Positions 52,817 through 61,518 of a stretch of 64,000 nt of DNA are shown here, piece after piece. Below the pieces are notes generated by a model. The model was not told the origin of the DNA. It searched no databases and worked only from the letters and a program-made list of their open reading frames with translations. The stretch's first letter is position 1, and every line of letters begins with the position of its first letter. The position numbers were made by a program, and so were the translations under genes. The stretch covers positions 20,416 to 84,415 of the forward strand of contig NZ_BDBQ01000081.1 of the NCBI RefSeq assembly GCF_001613065.1, written 5' to 3'. The DNA comes from Nocardia miyunensis NBRC 108239 (GTDB lineage: Bacteria; Actinomycetota; Actinomycetes; Mycobacteriales; Mycobacteriaceae).

Positions 52817-53521
52817 TCAGCGCGGCAGAGGAGGTGGCGTGAAACCCGTCGGCCATTGCGTCCGGGGGTCGGACCGCACGTTGGTCAGATTAGCGTTGAT
52901 CAGGGTGGCGCCAGTCAGGTTCGCACCAAGCAGGTATGCGCTTTGCAGGTTGGTGCCGGTCAGTCTGGTGTCGGTCAAGTTCGCGTAGTCTAGGACCACG
53001 CGGGTCAGGTTCGCGCTGGTCAGGAACGCGCCGTTCAGGTTCGCGCCGGTCAGGCCCGCGCCGGTCAGGGTCGCGTAGGCCAGATCCACGTCGGACAGGT
53101 CCGCTTTGTTCAGGGTCGCGTTTGCCAGGTTCGTGCTGGTCAGGTTTGCGTGGGCAAGGTTCGCGTCAGTCAGGTTCGTACCGAACAGGTTTGCGTTGCC
53201 CAGGTCGATACCGGCGAGGCAGGTTCTGTTGAGATCCGGTTTGTCCGCCGACTGTTCCCGAGAGGTATCTCGTCGGCCGATCACGGTCATCGCGACCTGG
53301 ATGTCGACAGGCCCCACTCCGGGTTCTTTCGGTGGGGGACAGTTGGTCGCGGGGGCCTGGGTGCGGACGAATGCCGCGAGGACCGAGTACACGGTCGCGT
53401 GATCCGCCGGGGAATCTTCGGCCAGGCGTTCGAACAGGTAGATGCCGGAGATCCTGACAGCGATTTTGTCCGAGGACAGTTGTTCGGCGGCCAGGCGGAA
53501 GCGGTCGGTGAGGTGCAACAC
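52817..53521 (-). CDS. Pentapeptide-repeat protein
   Basis: The frame gives 234 residues from GTG 53521. Residues about 1-60 (FRLAAEQLSSDKIAVRISGI, then YLFERLAED) match the conserved region that precedes repeats in actinobacterial members. Residues about 97-220 are some 24 pentapeptides of A(N/D)Lxx type (NANLFGTNLTDANLAHANLT), forming a right-handed beta helix. Relatives normally carry N-terminal membrane helices. Here the matching frame extends upstream to a TGA near 53,645 without a better start, so the N-terminus may have been lost. Function is unknown; some members mimic DNA. Confidence 0.7.
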   Translation of the reverse strand: MLHLTDRFRLAAEQLSSDKIAVRISGIYLFERLAEDSPADHATVYSVLAAFVRTQAPATNCPPPKEPGVGPVDIQVAMTVIGRRDTSREQSADKPDLNRTCLAGIDLGNANLFGTNLTDANLAHANLTSTNLANATLNKADLSDVDLAYATLTGAGLTGANLNGAFLTSANLTRVVLDYANLTDTRLTGTNLQSAYLLGANLTGATLINANLTNVRSDPRTQWPTGFTPPPLPR

Positions 53522-53686
53522 CCGGTCCGGGCCGGGTTCGTGTGGTGACGCGTCTCGGAAGACGGCGGCGTTGTCCGCCCGTCCGGTGCAGGTGCCGATC
53601 TGCTGGGCCGATCGGCTGCCTGCCCTGTGACCTGTTCAGCGCCCGCGACGCCGCCCGGCACCGGCACGAACGCTAGGCTGACGGGC

Positions 53687-54326
53687 ATGAGTGAGGCCGT
53701 CGATTGGTCGTTTCTGCGTACGACGATTCCGATTGTGGATATGGCCATGTATCTGGACATGCCCGAGGACATCGCCCGCACGGTGGAGATTCGCGACGGC
53801 ATGATCGTGCACTGCGAATCACCCTCGCCCAATCATGTTGCGGTCAGCGACAATATCAAAGTGGCCCCTACGCGAAGCGGTCTCCAAGCGCTCCGGTGAT
53901 GCACCTCGCCCGCGGGCCAGCGGCGAACTGGACATGCTCGTGTCCGAGGTGCCGTTCCATTACAAGCGTCCCGACGCCATCGTCTACCGCTGTATCGAAC
54001 AGCCGCGGGGCAGATGGAAAACCAAACCGACCGCTGCTGACACGCTGCTGGTAGTCGAGGTCGTATCGCCGAACACCGTGACGGCCGATCTCGTCGAGAA
54101 GCGTGCGGAATATGCGCGGCTGGGTATTCCGTACTACTGGATCGTGCGGATGGTCCAGGACGATGGACCCGCGGCGTCGATCGAGATGCTGAGGCTCACG
54201 ACCGACGGCAGCTATGTTCGTGAGAATATGTCGCTGCGCGCCCGTGGTGATGTGGTCGCCATCGACGTCGCTGATCCGCTGGACGTCACCGTCAGCTGGA
54301 ATCAGCTCGATATGGGCTTGGACTGA
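53687..54326 (+). pseudogene. Uma2-family endonuclease gene with frameshift
   Basis: ATG 53687 opens a Uma2-like N-terminus (DWSFLRTTIPIVDMAMYLDM, then HVAVSDNIKVA). At CCCC (53865-53868) the frame shifts: removing one C continues as LREAVSKRSGDAPRPRASGE. The rest has the PD-(D/E)XK parts KRPDAIVYR and LLVVEVVSP with GIPYYWIV. Read across the shift it is a full-size 212-residue Uma2 protein. The extra C in a homopolymer may be a real mutation, a sequencing slip or, less likely, programmed frameshifting. Uma2 proteins are nuclease-like and their roles are unsettled. Confidence 0.75.
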
Positions 54327-54327
54327 T

Positions 54328-54364
54328 CCCGCCGGTCGGTGTCCGGCGGACATCGACCGGCGGG
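54328..54364. terminator. 17-bp hairpin between convergent Uma2 and metE genes
   Basis: Bases 54,328-54,344 pair with 54,348-54,364 over 17 positions, one of them G-T, around a 3-base GGC loop. The outer arms are CCCGCCGGTCG and CGACCGGCGGG. It starts one base after the Uma2 stop and ends seven bases before the metE stop. It is the strongest hairpin seen in the window and a likely bidirectional terminator. Confidence 0.7.
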
Positions 54365-54370
54365 GTGAGA

Positions 54371-56641
54371 TCAGGCTTGGCGTAGGGCCGTGGCGGCGGT
54401 GACCATGTTGCGGAGTGAGGCGATCACCTCGTCGGTGCCGCGGGTTTTCAGGCCGCAGTCGGGGTTAACCCAGAGACGTTGGGCGGGAACGGCTTTCAGG
54501 GCTCGGTTCAGGGAGTCGGTGATCTCCTCGGTGGCGGGGACGCGGGGGGAGTGGATGTCGTAGACGCCGGGGCCCACGCCGAGGTCGAAGCCCGCGGCGT
54601 TGAGGTCGTCCAGGATCTCCATGTGCGAGCGGGCGGCCTCGACGGAGGTGACGTCGGCGTCGAGTTCGGCTATGGCGCCGATGATTTCGCCGAATTCCGA
54701 ATAGCACAGGTGGGTGTGCACCTGGGTCGTATCGGCGACGCCCGAGGTCGCCAGGCGGAACGCCGCCACCGCCCAGGCCAGGTATTCGGCCTGATCGGCC
54801 CGGCGCAGGGGGAGCAGTTCGCGCAGGGCGGGCTCGTCCACCTGGATGATCGCGGTGCCCGCGGCCTCCAGATCGATCGTCTCGTCCCGGATGGCCAGGG
54901 CGATCTGCCGCGCGGTGTCGGATTCCGGCTGATCGTCGCGTACGAAAGACCAGGCCAGGATGGTCACCGGGCCGGTCAGCATGCCCTTGACCGGTTTGGC
55001 GGTCAGGGATTGCGCGTACGAGATCCACTCGACGGTCATCGTGGCGGGCCGGGCGACGTCGCCGTAGATGATCGGCGGCCGTACGCAGCGGGTGCCGTAG
55101 GACTGCACCCAGCCGTTGATCGTCGCGGCGAATCCGTCCAGTTGTTCGGCGAAATACTGCACCATGTCGTTGCGTTCGGGCTCACCGTGCACGAGCACGT
55201 CAAGGCCGATATCCTCTTGCAGCGCAATGACTTCGGCGATCTCCGCGCGCATCCGGGTGTCGTATTCGGCCGCGTCGATTTCGCCGCGGCGCAGCGCGGC
55301 GCGGGCTCGGCGGATCCGGCCGGTCTGCGGATACGAGCCGATGGTGGTGGTCGGCAGCTGCGGCAGGCCCAGCCGGGCCTGCTGGAGTTCGCGACGCCGA
55401 TCGGCCGGCGCGCGGTGGACGTCGGCGGCGTCCAGTGCGGCCAGCCGGGAACGGACCAGTTCGACGTGCAGCCGCGGGTCGGCGCGACGGTCCCGCAGGG
55501 CGGTGCGGGCGATCTCGAGCTCGTCGGCCACCGCGGCGGGCCCCCGGTGGACGGCAGCGGCCAGGGTGACGATCTCCGCGACCTTCTCCGCACCGAACGC
55601 CAGCCACGAGGCCAGTCGCGGTTCGAGATCGGTCTCCGCGTCGAGCGAATACGGCACGTGCAGCAGCGAGCAGGAACTCGACACCGCCACCGACGCGCCG
55701 CCGTCGCGCAGCTCGGCGAGGGTGGCCAGGGCCGCGTCCGGATCGGTGCGCCACACGTTGTGCCCGTCGACCACACCGGCCACGATCAACGTGTCGCTCA
55801 GCGTGCGGGCGACCGGCAGATCGGCCGTCCCACCGGCGACCAGATCGATGGCGATGCCGTCAACGCCGGTGTGCGCCAACGGTTCCAGCGCCGCGCCGAG
55901 ACGGCCGAAATAGCTGGCGACCAGGATCCTCGGCCGCGAGGACGTCGTGGCCAACCGGCGATACACCGTCTCGACAGCGGTCAGTTCCGCCCGGGTCAGG
56001 TCGGTGACCAGCACCGGCTCGTCGAGCTGCACCCAGTCCGCGCGCGCCTCGGCGAACAGTGCGAGCAGCTGTTCGTACAGCGGAACCAGATCGTCCAGCC
56101 GATCCAGCGGATCGGTGCCGTCGATCGACTTGGCCAGCTTCAGGAAGGTGACCGGGCCGACCACCACCGGGCGGGCCGGAATTCCCAGCGCCCGCGCCTC
56201 GCGCAATTCGGCCAGCGGCTTGTCCGGGTGCAGCGAAAACCGTGTCGCCGCACCGATTTCCGGCACCAGATAGTGATAGTTGGTGTCGAACCACTTGGTC
56301 ATCTCGAGCGGCGCGACGGTATCGGTGCCGCGGGCCGCCGCGAAATACCGGTCCAGCTCGTCCTCGATGCCCTGCACGCGTTCGGGCAGTGCGCCCAGCA
56401 GCACCGCGGTGTCCAGAACATGGTCGTAGTAGGAGAAGGTGCCCACCGGCACCGAGTCCAGCCCGGCCGCGTGCATGGCGTTCAGCTGCGCGGTGCGCAG
56501 TTCGGCGGCGGCGCGATGCAGTTCGGCGGCGTCGATCCGCCCGGCCCAATAGGATTCGACGGCCCGTTTCAGCTCCCGGTTCGGGCCGATGCGCGGTGCG
56601 CCCAGCACCGTCGCGGTGAAAGAAGTATCGATATTCGGCAC
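54371..56641 (-). CDS. metE: Cobalamin-independent methionine synthase
   Basis: GTG 56641 behind AGGAG gives 756 residues, full length. The N-terminal half carries the folate-binding repeat. The C-terminal catalytic half has TTTIGSYPQTGRIRRAR, the zinc ligands His and Cys in HTHLCYSEF, and the last Cys in NPDCGLKTR. It transfers a methyl group from methyltetrahydropteroyl-glutamate to homocysteine. A cobalamin riboswitch lies upstream, so it should be shut off when B12 is available and a B12-dependent MetH (not in this window) can replace it. Confidence 0.95.
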   Translation of the reverse strand: MPNIDTSFTATVLGAPRIGPNRELKRAVESYWAGRIDAAELHRAAAELRTAQLNAMHAAGLDSVPVGTFSYYDHVLDTAVLLGALPERVQGIEDELDRYFAAARGTDTVAPLEMTKWFDTNYHYLVPEIGAATRFSLHPDKPLAELREARALGIPARPVVVGPVTFLKLAKSIDGTDPLDRLDDLVPLYEQLLALFAEARADWVQLDEPVLVTDLTRAELTAVETVYRRLATTSSRPRILVASYFGRLGAALEPLAHTGVDGIAIDLVAGGTADLPVARTLSDTLIVAGVVDGHNVWRTDPDAALATLAELRDGGASVAVSSSCSLLHVPYSLDAETDLEPRLASWLAFGAEKVAEIVTLAAAVHRGPAAVADELEIARTALRDRRADPRLHVELVRSRLAALDAADVHRAPADRRRELQQARLGLPQLPTTTIGSYPQTGRIRRARAALRRGEIDAAEYDTRMRAEIAEVIALQEDIGLDVLVHGEPERNDMVQYFAEQLDGFAATINGWVQSYGTRCVRPPIIYGDVARPATMTVEWISYAQSLTAKPVKGMLTGPVTILAWSFVRDDQPESDTARQIALAIRDETIDLEAAGTAIIQVDEPALRELLPLRRADQAEYLAWAVAAFRLATSGVADTTQVHTHLCYSEFGEIIGAIAELDADVTSVEAARSHMEILDDLNAAGFDLGVGPGVYDIHSPRVPATEEITDSLNRALKAVPAQRLWVNPDCGLKTRGTDEVIASLRNMVTAATALRQA

Positions 56642-56782
56642 GTTGTGCTCCTGATCGGCAGTGGACGGCCGCCACCCATCGAACGTGCGCTGACGGAGCC
56701 CTCACAGCATGACACCGTGCCCGGTTCCACTCGGCGCACACCCTCTCCGCGGGGCGACGACCGCCGGATACGGCGTATCCGG

Positions 56783-57062
56783 CACAGACGGCAGGTCTTC
56801 GGACTCACGGGCGCCGATTCGTACGAATCGACCGCGGCAGCCAGTGCTGCCGGGCTGGTCCTACCGGCCGTCGCTTCCCAGGTTTCGCACCCAGTGCCTG
56901 AGACGGCGCTCGTTCCCGTTCACCGCTGCGGGACAGTCCCGGATTCCCACCGGGTTCCCTCTCACCCGGAGCCGGGGCACTTGACCTTCGGCGGCCGGGC
57001 TTCGACGCCGGAGGGTGAGTTCGGGGCTCCTCAGCTTCACCACGGCGAACCAGCTGCACCGT
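56783..57062 (-). promoter_or_regulatory. Cobalamin riboswitch controlling metE
   Basis: On the minus strand, 140-420 bases before metE, the conserved cobalamin-aptamer core is present. GAGAGGGAACCCGGTGGGAA is followed by TCCGGGACTGTCCCGCAGCG, then a variable arm and the 3' pairing element GAGTCCGAAGACCTGCC (about 56,790-56,806). The upstream stem begins near GCAGCTGGTTCGCC at about 57,055. Control of metE by a B12 riboswitch is known in actinobacteria. Confidence 0.9.
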
Positions 57063-57352
57063 CCAGCATACGATGCCGCGTCGAGGAGCGGTGAGTCTCG
57101 GTCCTCACACGAGAGGAGCGGATCGTAGAATCCGCCGATCCGGCTGCCGCGTACCCCGTCGATGATAGTTGCCGGGGCCTGTCCGATCCGGAGCGATTGC
57201 GCGGTGCGCTATATCCGCGTCGGTATTCGAGCATTGTGGCGCAACAGATTCGGAGCGGATGGAGACAATGCGGAATCACCGTGGGAAAGCTGGGTGGACA
57301 AGTGGCTACCCACAACCCGGCCGGGGCAACACCCACATGGGGGGATCCGGGT
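57063..57352. other. Intergenic stretch without recognised features
   Basis: This gap lies between the metE riboswitch and the stop of the proline-rich membrane protein gene, both on the minus strand. Open frames on either strand are short and lack ribosome sites or family resemblance. It must contain the metE promoter near its left end; no clear promoter boxes were identified. Confidence 0.4.
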
Positions 57353-58171
57353 TCAGTGGGGAGGCGCCTGCGGCGGGTGGGGTGCGCCGTAGGGAGCTGA
57401 GTACGGGTGCTGGGGCGGCGGATACGGCGTGCCGTGGGGGTTCGGATTCGGGTATTGGGCAGGTCCCTGTGCTGGGTACGGCGTGGCGTAGGGGTTCGGA
57501 TTCGGGTATTGGGCAGGTCCCTGCGATGGGTACGGGGTGCCGTAGGGAATCGGGTGGACCGGGGGTTTGGCCGAGGCAATTCCGCCCACGGCGCTGACGA
57601 TCAGCGCGACGAGCAGGAACGGTACCGGCGCCAGATATGCCAAGCGGAAACTGACCGCGTCCGAAATCAGTTGACCGACAACGGGTGCGGTCACCGCCGC
57701 CAGGACACCGAGCGCTGCTATCACCGCCGCCGCGATACCTCGCCGACCGTTGAGCCGGAGCACCAGTGCCGCGATCACGCCGGCGGCCGCACCCGTGCCG
57801 AGCCCGTCGAGCACGCGCCCCACCAACAGCATGGCGCTGCCTGCGGCGAACGCGGTCAGTACGGTGCCGACGAGCATGAGGCCGATCGCGGCCAGAATCA
57901 CCCCTGTCGGGAATCGTGCACCGAGCGGAAGTCCGAGTCCGACAGCGAGTATCGCCGCGACTACGTACGCGACGACGCAGTTCAGTAGCACCGCTTGGCT
58001 GGACATGTGGAATTCGAGCTGGATCAGTGACTTTCCGTCGGTCCGGTAGACCGCGGTCAGCATGGCCAGGCCGATGATCGCGGCAAACCCAGGCCCGATC
58101 AGCATCCGCCCTGCGCGGTCGCTATTCGGCCATGCCTCGGCCCGCTGCGGTGGCACTACGTACATCGACAT
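57353..58171 (-). CDS. Half-size MFS-like membrane protein with proline-rich C-terminal repeats
   Basis: ATG 58171 gives 272 residues. Six hydrophobic helices lie at about 20-40, 55-78, 84-106, 108-132, 138-160 and 168-192. GRVLDGLGTGAAAGVIAALV in helix 4 resembles the N-terminal half of major facilitator transporters. The second MFS half is absent. Instead a 75-residue tail is rich in Pro, Tyr and Asn, with repeats PYPSQGPAQYPNPNPYATPY and PYPAQGPAQYPNPNPHGTPY. The frame upstream of ATG 58171 encodes the end of a broken PhyH gene. Function is unknown. Confidence 0.6.
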   Translation of the reverse strand: MSMYVVPPQRAEAWPNSDRAGRMLIGPGFAAIIGLAMLTAVYRTDGKSLIQLEFHMSSQAVLLNCVVAYVVAAILAVGLGLPLGARFPTGVILAAIGLMLVGTVLTAFAAGSAMLLVGRVLDGLGTGAAAGVIAALVLRLNGRRGIAAAVIAALGVLAAVTAPVVGQLISDAVSFRLAYLAPVPFLLVALIVSAVGGIASAKPPVHPIPYGTPYPSQGPAQYPNPNPYATPYPAQGPAQYPNPNPHGTPYPPPQHPYSAPYGAPHPPQAPPH

Positions 58172-58548
58172 ACCGTAACTTTCGTTCGATCGGCGGTGGG
58201 CGATGTTGTGGCCCAACAGATAATGCGCCAACAGCAGGTCTCCCGCGCGCCCGGTGATTTGTTCGATGCCACCCGAACCTGCTGCGGAACGTCCAATGTT
58301 CCTGCACCGGTGAGAGATTCGGCGCACGTCCACGCGATGCTGTCAGTGAGCAATGCGCCGAGCGCGGGGGCCTCGGCCGCTTCGGGAAAGTGGAAGCGGG
58401 GGCCGCGAACATCGGGGCCGGGTGGTGTCCGAGTGATCAGGGCATCGATTGCCCGCGTCGCCTCCGAGAGCATGTCCGCAGGCACGGCGTTGCGGACCAC
58501 CACATAGCCACGAGCGGCGAACTCGAGCAATTGATCGTGAGCGAGCAC
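58172..58548 (-). pseudogene. Collapsed phytanoyl-CoA dioxygenase (PhyH) gene
   Basis: Two PhyH pieces adjoin in different frames. From ATG 58548 the frame reads LLEFAARGYVVVRNAVPADM and ends at DVPQQVRVASN, the normal PhyH N-terminus. About base 58,250 the C-terminal piece resumes in another frame as ITGRAGDLLLAHYLLGHN. The roughly 100 residues between them, which carry the HxD iron ligands, are missing. An internal deletion plus frameshift is the simplest explanation. The C-terminal piece runs into the membrane protein gene in one frame. Confidence 0.7.
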
Positions 58549-58716
58549 GTTGACGACGCTAGGTCATCTTGCTGGCCGATCGCCATCGGATTTCGGCCGA
58601 TGGGCCGGGCCACCGAAGACCGTGCCGTCCACTGCGCTTGCGGCGCCGACTTACCCGGCCTCATCCGTCGCTGAGTTTCAGCACGTGTGCGGTCCAGCGG
58701 AGTGGTCTGGATCGAT

Positions 58717-59277
58717 TCACAGCGGCTGGGCTGTGCCACGGACGGTCCAGGCATTGCCGCGGAAATGCAGGGTGGTTGTGCTGAGTGGCGGAATGTCCAA
58801 GCGCCAGAAGGAGGTCGGGGGAGCGGCGAGGGCGAGCAGGATGCAGGCTCGTACGACGCCCGGGTGGGTGAAGGCCACCACACGGCATTGCCGGGTTGCG
58901 ACGGCGGCCATCCACGTTCGCGTGCGGGACAGTAGATCGGTGACGGATTCGCCTCCGTGCGAACGGAATTCGGGATCGGTCAGCCAATCCATGAGCTGGT
59001 CGCCGGGGATCGCGTCCATGCTCGAACCGGCCCAGGAGCCGGAATTCAGATCCGCGAGTGCGGGTTCGGTGACGCCGTCCAGTCCGAACAGGGACGCGGT
59101 CTGGGCCGCGCGCGCCTCCGGGCCGACCTGCACCAGATCGGCCCGGAGGGGGTCGGGCAGCTCGCCGCCGCGCTCGACCTCGCGGATGTCGAGCGGTTCG
59201 TCGAGCGGGAAGCGCGCCGCCCGCACGGCATCGGTGATCGCATGCGTCACCAGGGTCAGCCGCGTGACCGGACTCAT
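58717..59277 (-). CDS. Histidine phosphatase-like protein of the cbt operon
   Basis: ATG 59277 overlaps the cbtA stop (ATGA) and gives 186 residues. The fold of the histidine phosphatase superfamily is visible, with LTLVTHAITDAVRAARFP at the start and VVAFTHPGVVRACILLAL near residue 140. The usual catalytic RHG is changed: the position of the Arg is Thr (VTHA), while both His are kept. Coupling to cbtA points to cobalt or cobalamin metabolism, where phosphatases such as CobC/CobZ act. Activity is uncertain. Confidence 0.78.
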   Translation of the reverse strand: MSPVTRLTLVTHAITDAVRAARFPLDEPLDIREVERGGELPDPLRADLVQVGPEARAAQTASLFGLDGVTEPALADLNSGSWAGSSMDAIPGDQLMDWLTDPEFRSHGGESVTDLLSRTRTWMAAVATRQCRVVAFTHPGVVRACILLALAAPPTSFWRLDIPPLSTTTLHFRGNAWTVRGTAQPL

Positions 59278-60134
59278 CCGGCCGGTGCGATGGTCGTGGC
59301 GTCCGAACTCGCGGCCTCGGTGTCCCGGCCGAACAGGCGCGGGGCCAGCGCGGCGAAGCCGACGCCGATCACCGTCCACAACAACAGTTGTGCCGCAAAG
59401 GAATACAGCCGGAACAGATACAGGTCGTCGGCGGGGAACCCAGGGAAGACGATATGTCCGCCGGGATCTTTCAGCGGTTGCGGTGTCTCGGTGGCATTGT
59501 CGCCGTAGGCATGATTCACCGACAGATGCCCCAGCGAGGGCAGCAGGACGATCGCCACGGCCACGACGATGACGAAGGCCAGCGCCGAGACCAGTACGGC
59601 GTTCCAATTACCCAGGCGCGCTTGGACTTTGCGACCCAGCCAGATCGCGGCTACCAGCGCGACCGCGCTGATCGCCACCATCAGCAGATACAGCCCGGTG
59701 CGCTCTCCGATCGACTCGGGATGACCGATCGAGGGCGGATTCGCCGGATACTTCAGGAACGGCACCCCGTACAGGACCAGGAACATGCCCCCGGCCACCA
59801 GCAGTGCGAGATTCCGGGGCGTGACCCGGCCGACCCGGCCCACGCACAGGCAGTACGCGACCGCGAACAGCGCCCCCATCGCGATACCGAAAACGATCAT
59901 GCCGAATCCGATACCGACGGTGGACTGCACCGATCGGCTGAACAGTTCCGGTCCGTCCGTGGCGAGCGGAAGTCCCGCGGCCTTGTCCAGCGCTTGCTGG
60001 GCCTCGTCGCGGCCGCTCTCGTAATCGATGGCCCGGCCGATGACGGGCTCGGACAGCAGACGCGCGAACAGGAACGCCACCAAACCGCCGAGTGCGCCGA
60101 CCAGCGCACCTCGGCCGATGATTCGCTTTTCCAT
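59274..60134 (-). CDS. cbtA: CbtA, predicted cobalt transporter subunit
   Basis: The protein has 286 residues with about six membrane helices. It begins RGALVGALGGLVAFLFARLL, and family features include the loop DRAIDYESGRDEAQ-like segment (AIDYESGRDEAQQALDKAAG near residue 37) and CVGRVGRVTPRNLALLVAGG near 95. CbtA with CbtB forms a predicted B12-regulated cobalt importer. It lies 21 bp after cbtB and is coupled to the phosphatase gene. The riboswitch upstream of cbtB supports cobalt import in service of cobalamin synthesis. Confidence 0.88.
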   Translation of the reverse strand: MEKRIIGRGALVGALGGLVAFLFARLLSEPVIGRAIDYESGRDEAQQALDKAAGLPLATDGPELFSRSVQSTVGIGFGMIVFGIAMGALFAVAYCLCVGRVGRVTPRNLALLVAGGMFLVLYGVPFLKYPANPPSIGHPESIGERTGLYLLMVAISAVALVAAIWLGRKVQARLGNWNAVLVSALAFVIVVAVAIVLLPSLGHLSVNHAYGDNATETPQPLKDPGGHIVFPGFPADDLYLFRLYSFAAQLLLWTVIGVGFAALAPRLFGRDTEAASSDATTIAPAG

Positions 60135-60155
60135 TGTGCTGCTCGATTCCCTGGC

Positions 60156-60371
60156 CTAGTGGCAGGGGAATCCGAGGAAATGCCGGGCGTCGTGCACGAA
60201 TTCGTGCACATGCATATCGCTGCCGAAGATCGACACCGCACCCTGGTCGACGCCGATGAAGTAGTAGGCGAGCAGCGCGAGCATCGTCGTGCCGACCAGC
60301 CACAGGGCGGTAGTGGGAATGGAAAGAGGAATCGCACCGGTTTCGGCGCGCGGAGCGTAGGACGTAGCCAC
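60156..60371 (-). CDS. cbtB: CbtB, small cobalt transporter subunit
   Basis: The protein has 71 residues and one membrane helix (about 22-42). The C-terminal metal-binding tail is typical: MHVHEFVHDARHFLGFPCH has five His and a Cys. GGGAGTTGCC precedes the ATG. It is the first gene of the riboswitch-controlled run cbtB-cbtA-phosphatase. Confidence 0.92.
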   Translation of the reverse strand: MATSYAPRAETGAIPLSIPTTALWLVGTTMLALLAYYFIGVDQGAVSIFGSDMHVHEFVHDARHFLGFPCH

Positions 60372-60426
60372 GGCAACTCCCTGTTCGGGGGATTTCGCGT
60401 CCCCATCGACGATGGAAATCAGCGGC

Positions 60427-60545
60427 GCCCGGGGTCTGACTCACATCCAGCTGGATGCTCACAGTGGCGCGACCGTCCCGGAGTTACACCGGATTCCTCG
60501 AATCGCCGCTCGCACAACCATACGAGACCCGTCACAGAACGGTCA
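60427..60545 (-). promoter_or_regulatory. Cobalamin riboswitch controlling cbtB-cbtA
   Basis: On the minus strand, 55-175 bases before cbtB, the aptamer core reads AGGAATCCGGTGTAACTCCG, then GGACGGTCGCGCCACTGTGA and finally GTGAGTCAGACC. GCCACTG is the classic B12 box. It is a different sequence subtype from the metE riboswitch. The rest of the 60,372-60,824 gap (60,546-60,824) must hold the divergent promoters and shows no gene. Confidence 0.85.
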
Positions 60546-60824
60546 ATCACCCCCCGGTTTCAACCGCTGGTCGCCCGGGGCCGTCGGCCGGGCGGGACGG
60601 CGTCGAGGTGGACTTGCTTTGATACGAAGTCACGATTCGGTTCGCGGTCCGGAGGTAGTTCGCATCGGTGGTAGGGATGCGAGAAGATCCGTTGCACGAC
60701 CAAACCGCCGGGTGGTGCTGCGCGAAGCCCATTGCGTCCGATTCGGCCGTGAGACCCACGGCCGCTGCTGCGAAAACCGAACTACTCCAATGTTGTTCGG
60801 AGGAATGTTGCAGGTGGGAGCGTA

Positions 60825-61475
60825 ATGAAGACAGAAAAACCGGTACTCGGACCGCGATTGCGGACGTACGACGAATACGCGCCTGTGAGCCCACCGGGTG
60901 CGTCGCGTCCGGGGCAGGACGCCGAGCGGCGTCACCTCGTCGAACTCCTGCACGCGGTGGGCGTCGGCGACCGCCGGGCGTTCACCGCGTTCTACCGGCA
61001 GACCAACCATCGAGTGTCCGGGTATGCCCTGTGGATACTGCGCAATCGCGCGATGGGCGAGGAGATCACCCAGGAGGTGTACCTACAGGTGTGGCTGCTC
61101 GCGAACCGGTACGACGAACGAATGTCGAGTCCGATGAACTGGCTCAAGACGCTCACCCATCGCCGCGCCGTCGACCGGATCCGCGCCGAAACCGCTGCCA
61201 TCGGGCGTGATTCGGACTTCGGCAGGCTCAATCGTCCCCGCGACCACGACGTGGTCTCCGAGGCGGTCGAGCAGACGCTGGACGAACGGGCGGTCGTTCG
61301 CGGCCTGCACGAGCTGACGCCGCTACAGCGCGAAACCATCGTCCTGGCCTACTACGGCGGACTCACCTATCCCGAGGTCGCCGAGCGGCTGGGCAAACCG
61401 GTGGGAACGGTGAAATCCCGTATCCGGGACGGCCTGCGGCATCTGGCGGTCTGCCTGGAGGACGGCACCCGATGA
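60825..61475 (+). CDS. SigK-like ECF RNA polymerase sigma factor
   Basis: The protein has 216 residues. Region 2 (about 45-115) has RAFTAFYRQTNHRVSGYALW and GEEITQEVYLQVW. Region 4 (about 155-210) has LTPLQRETIVLAYYGGLTYP and VGTVKSRIRDGLRHL. This is close to SigK of mycobacteria. In those, the anti-sigma factor gene rskA usually follows. Here the next gene is convergent efeB, so no cognate anti-sigma factor adjoins it. Control is therefore unknown. Confidence 0.82.
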   Translation: MKTEKPVLGPRLRTYDEYAPVSPPGASRPGQDAERRHLVELLHAVGVGDRRAFTAFYRQTNHRVSGYALWILRNRAMGEEITQEVYLQVWLLANRYDERMSSPMNWLKTLTHRRAVDRIRAETAAIGRDSDFGRLNRPRDHDVVSEAVEQTLDERAVVRGLHELTPLQRETIVLAYYGGLTYPEVAERLGKPVGTVKSRIRDGLRHLAVCLEDGTR

Positions 61476-61518
61476 GTGCTACGCGTTCCGGCTGATCCGG
61501 CGTACTCGCCTGTGCGCC

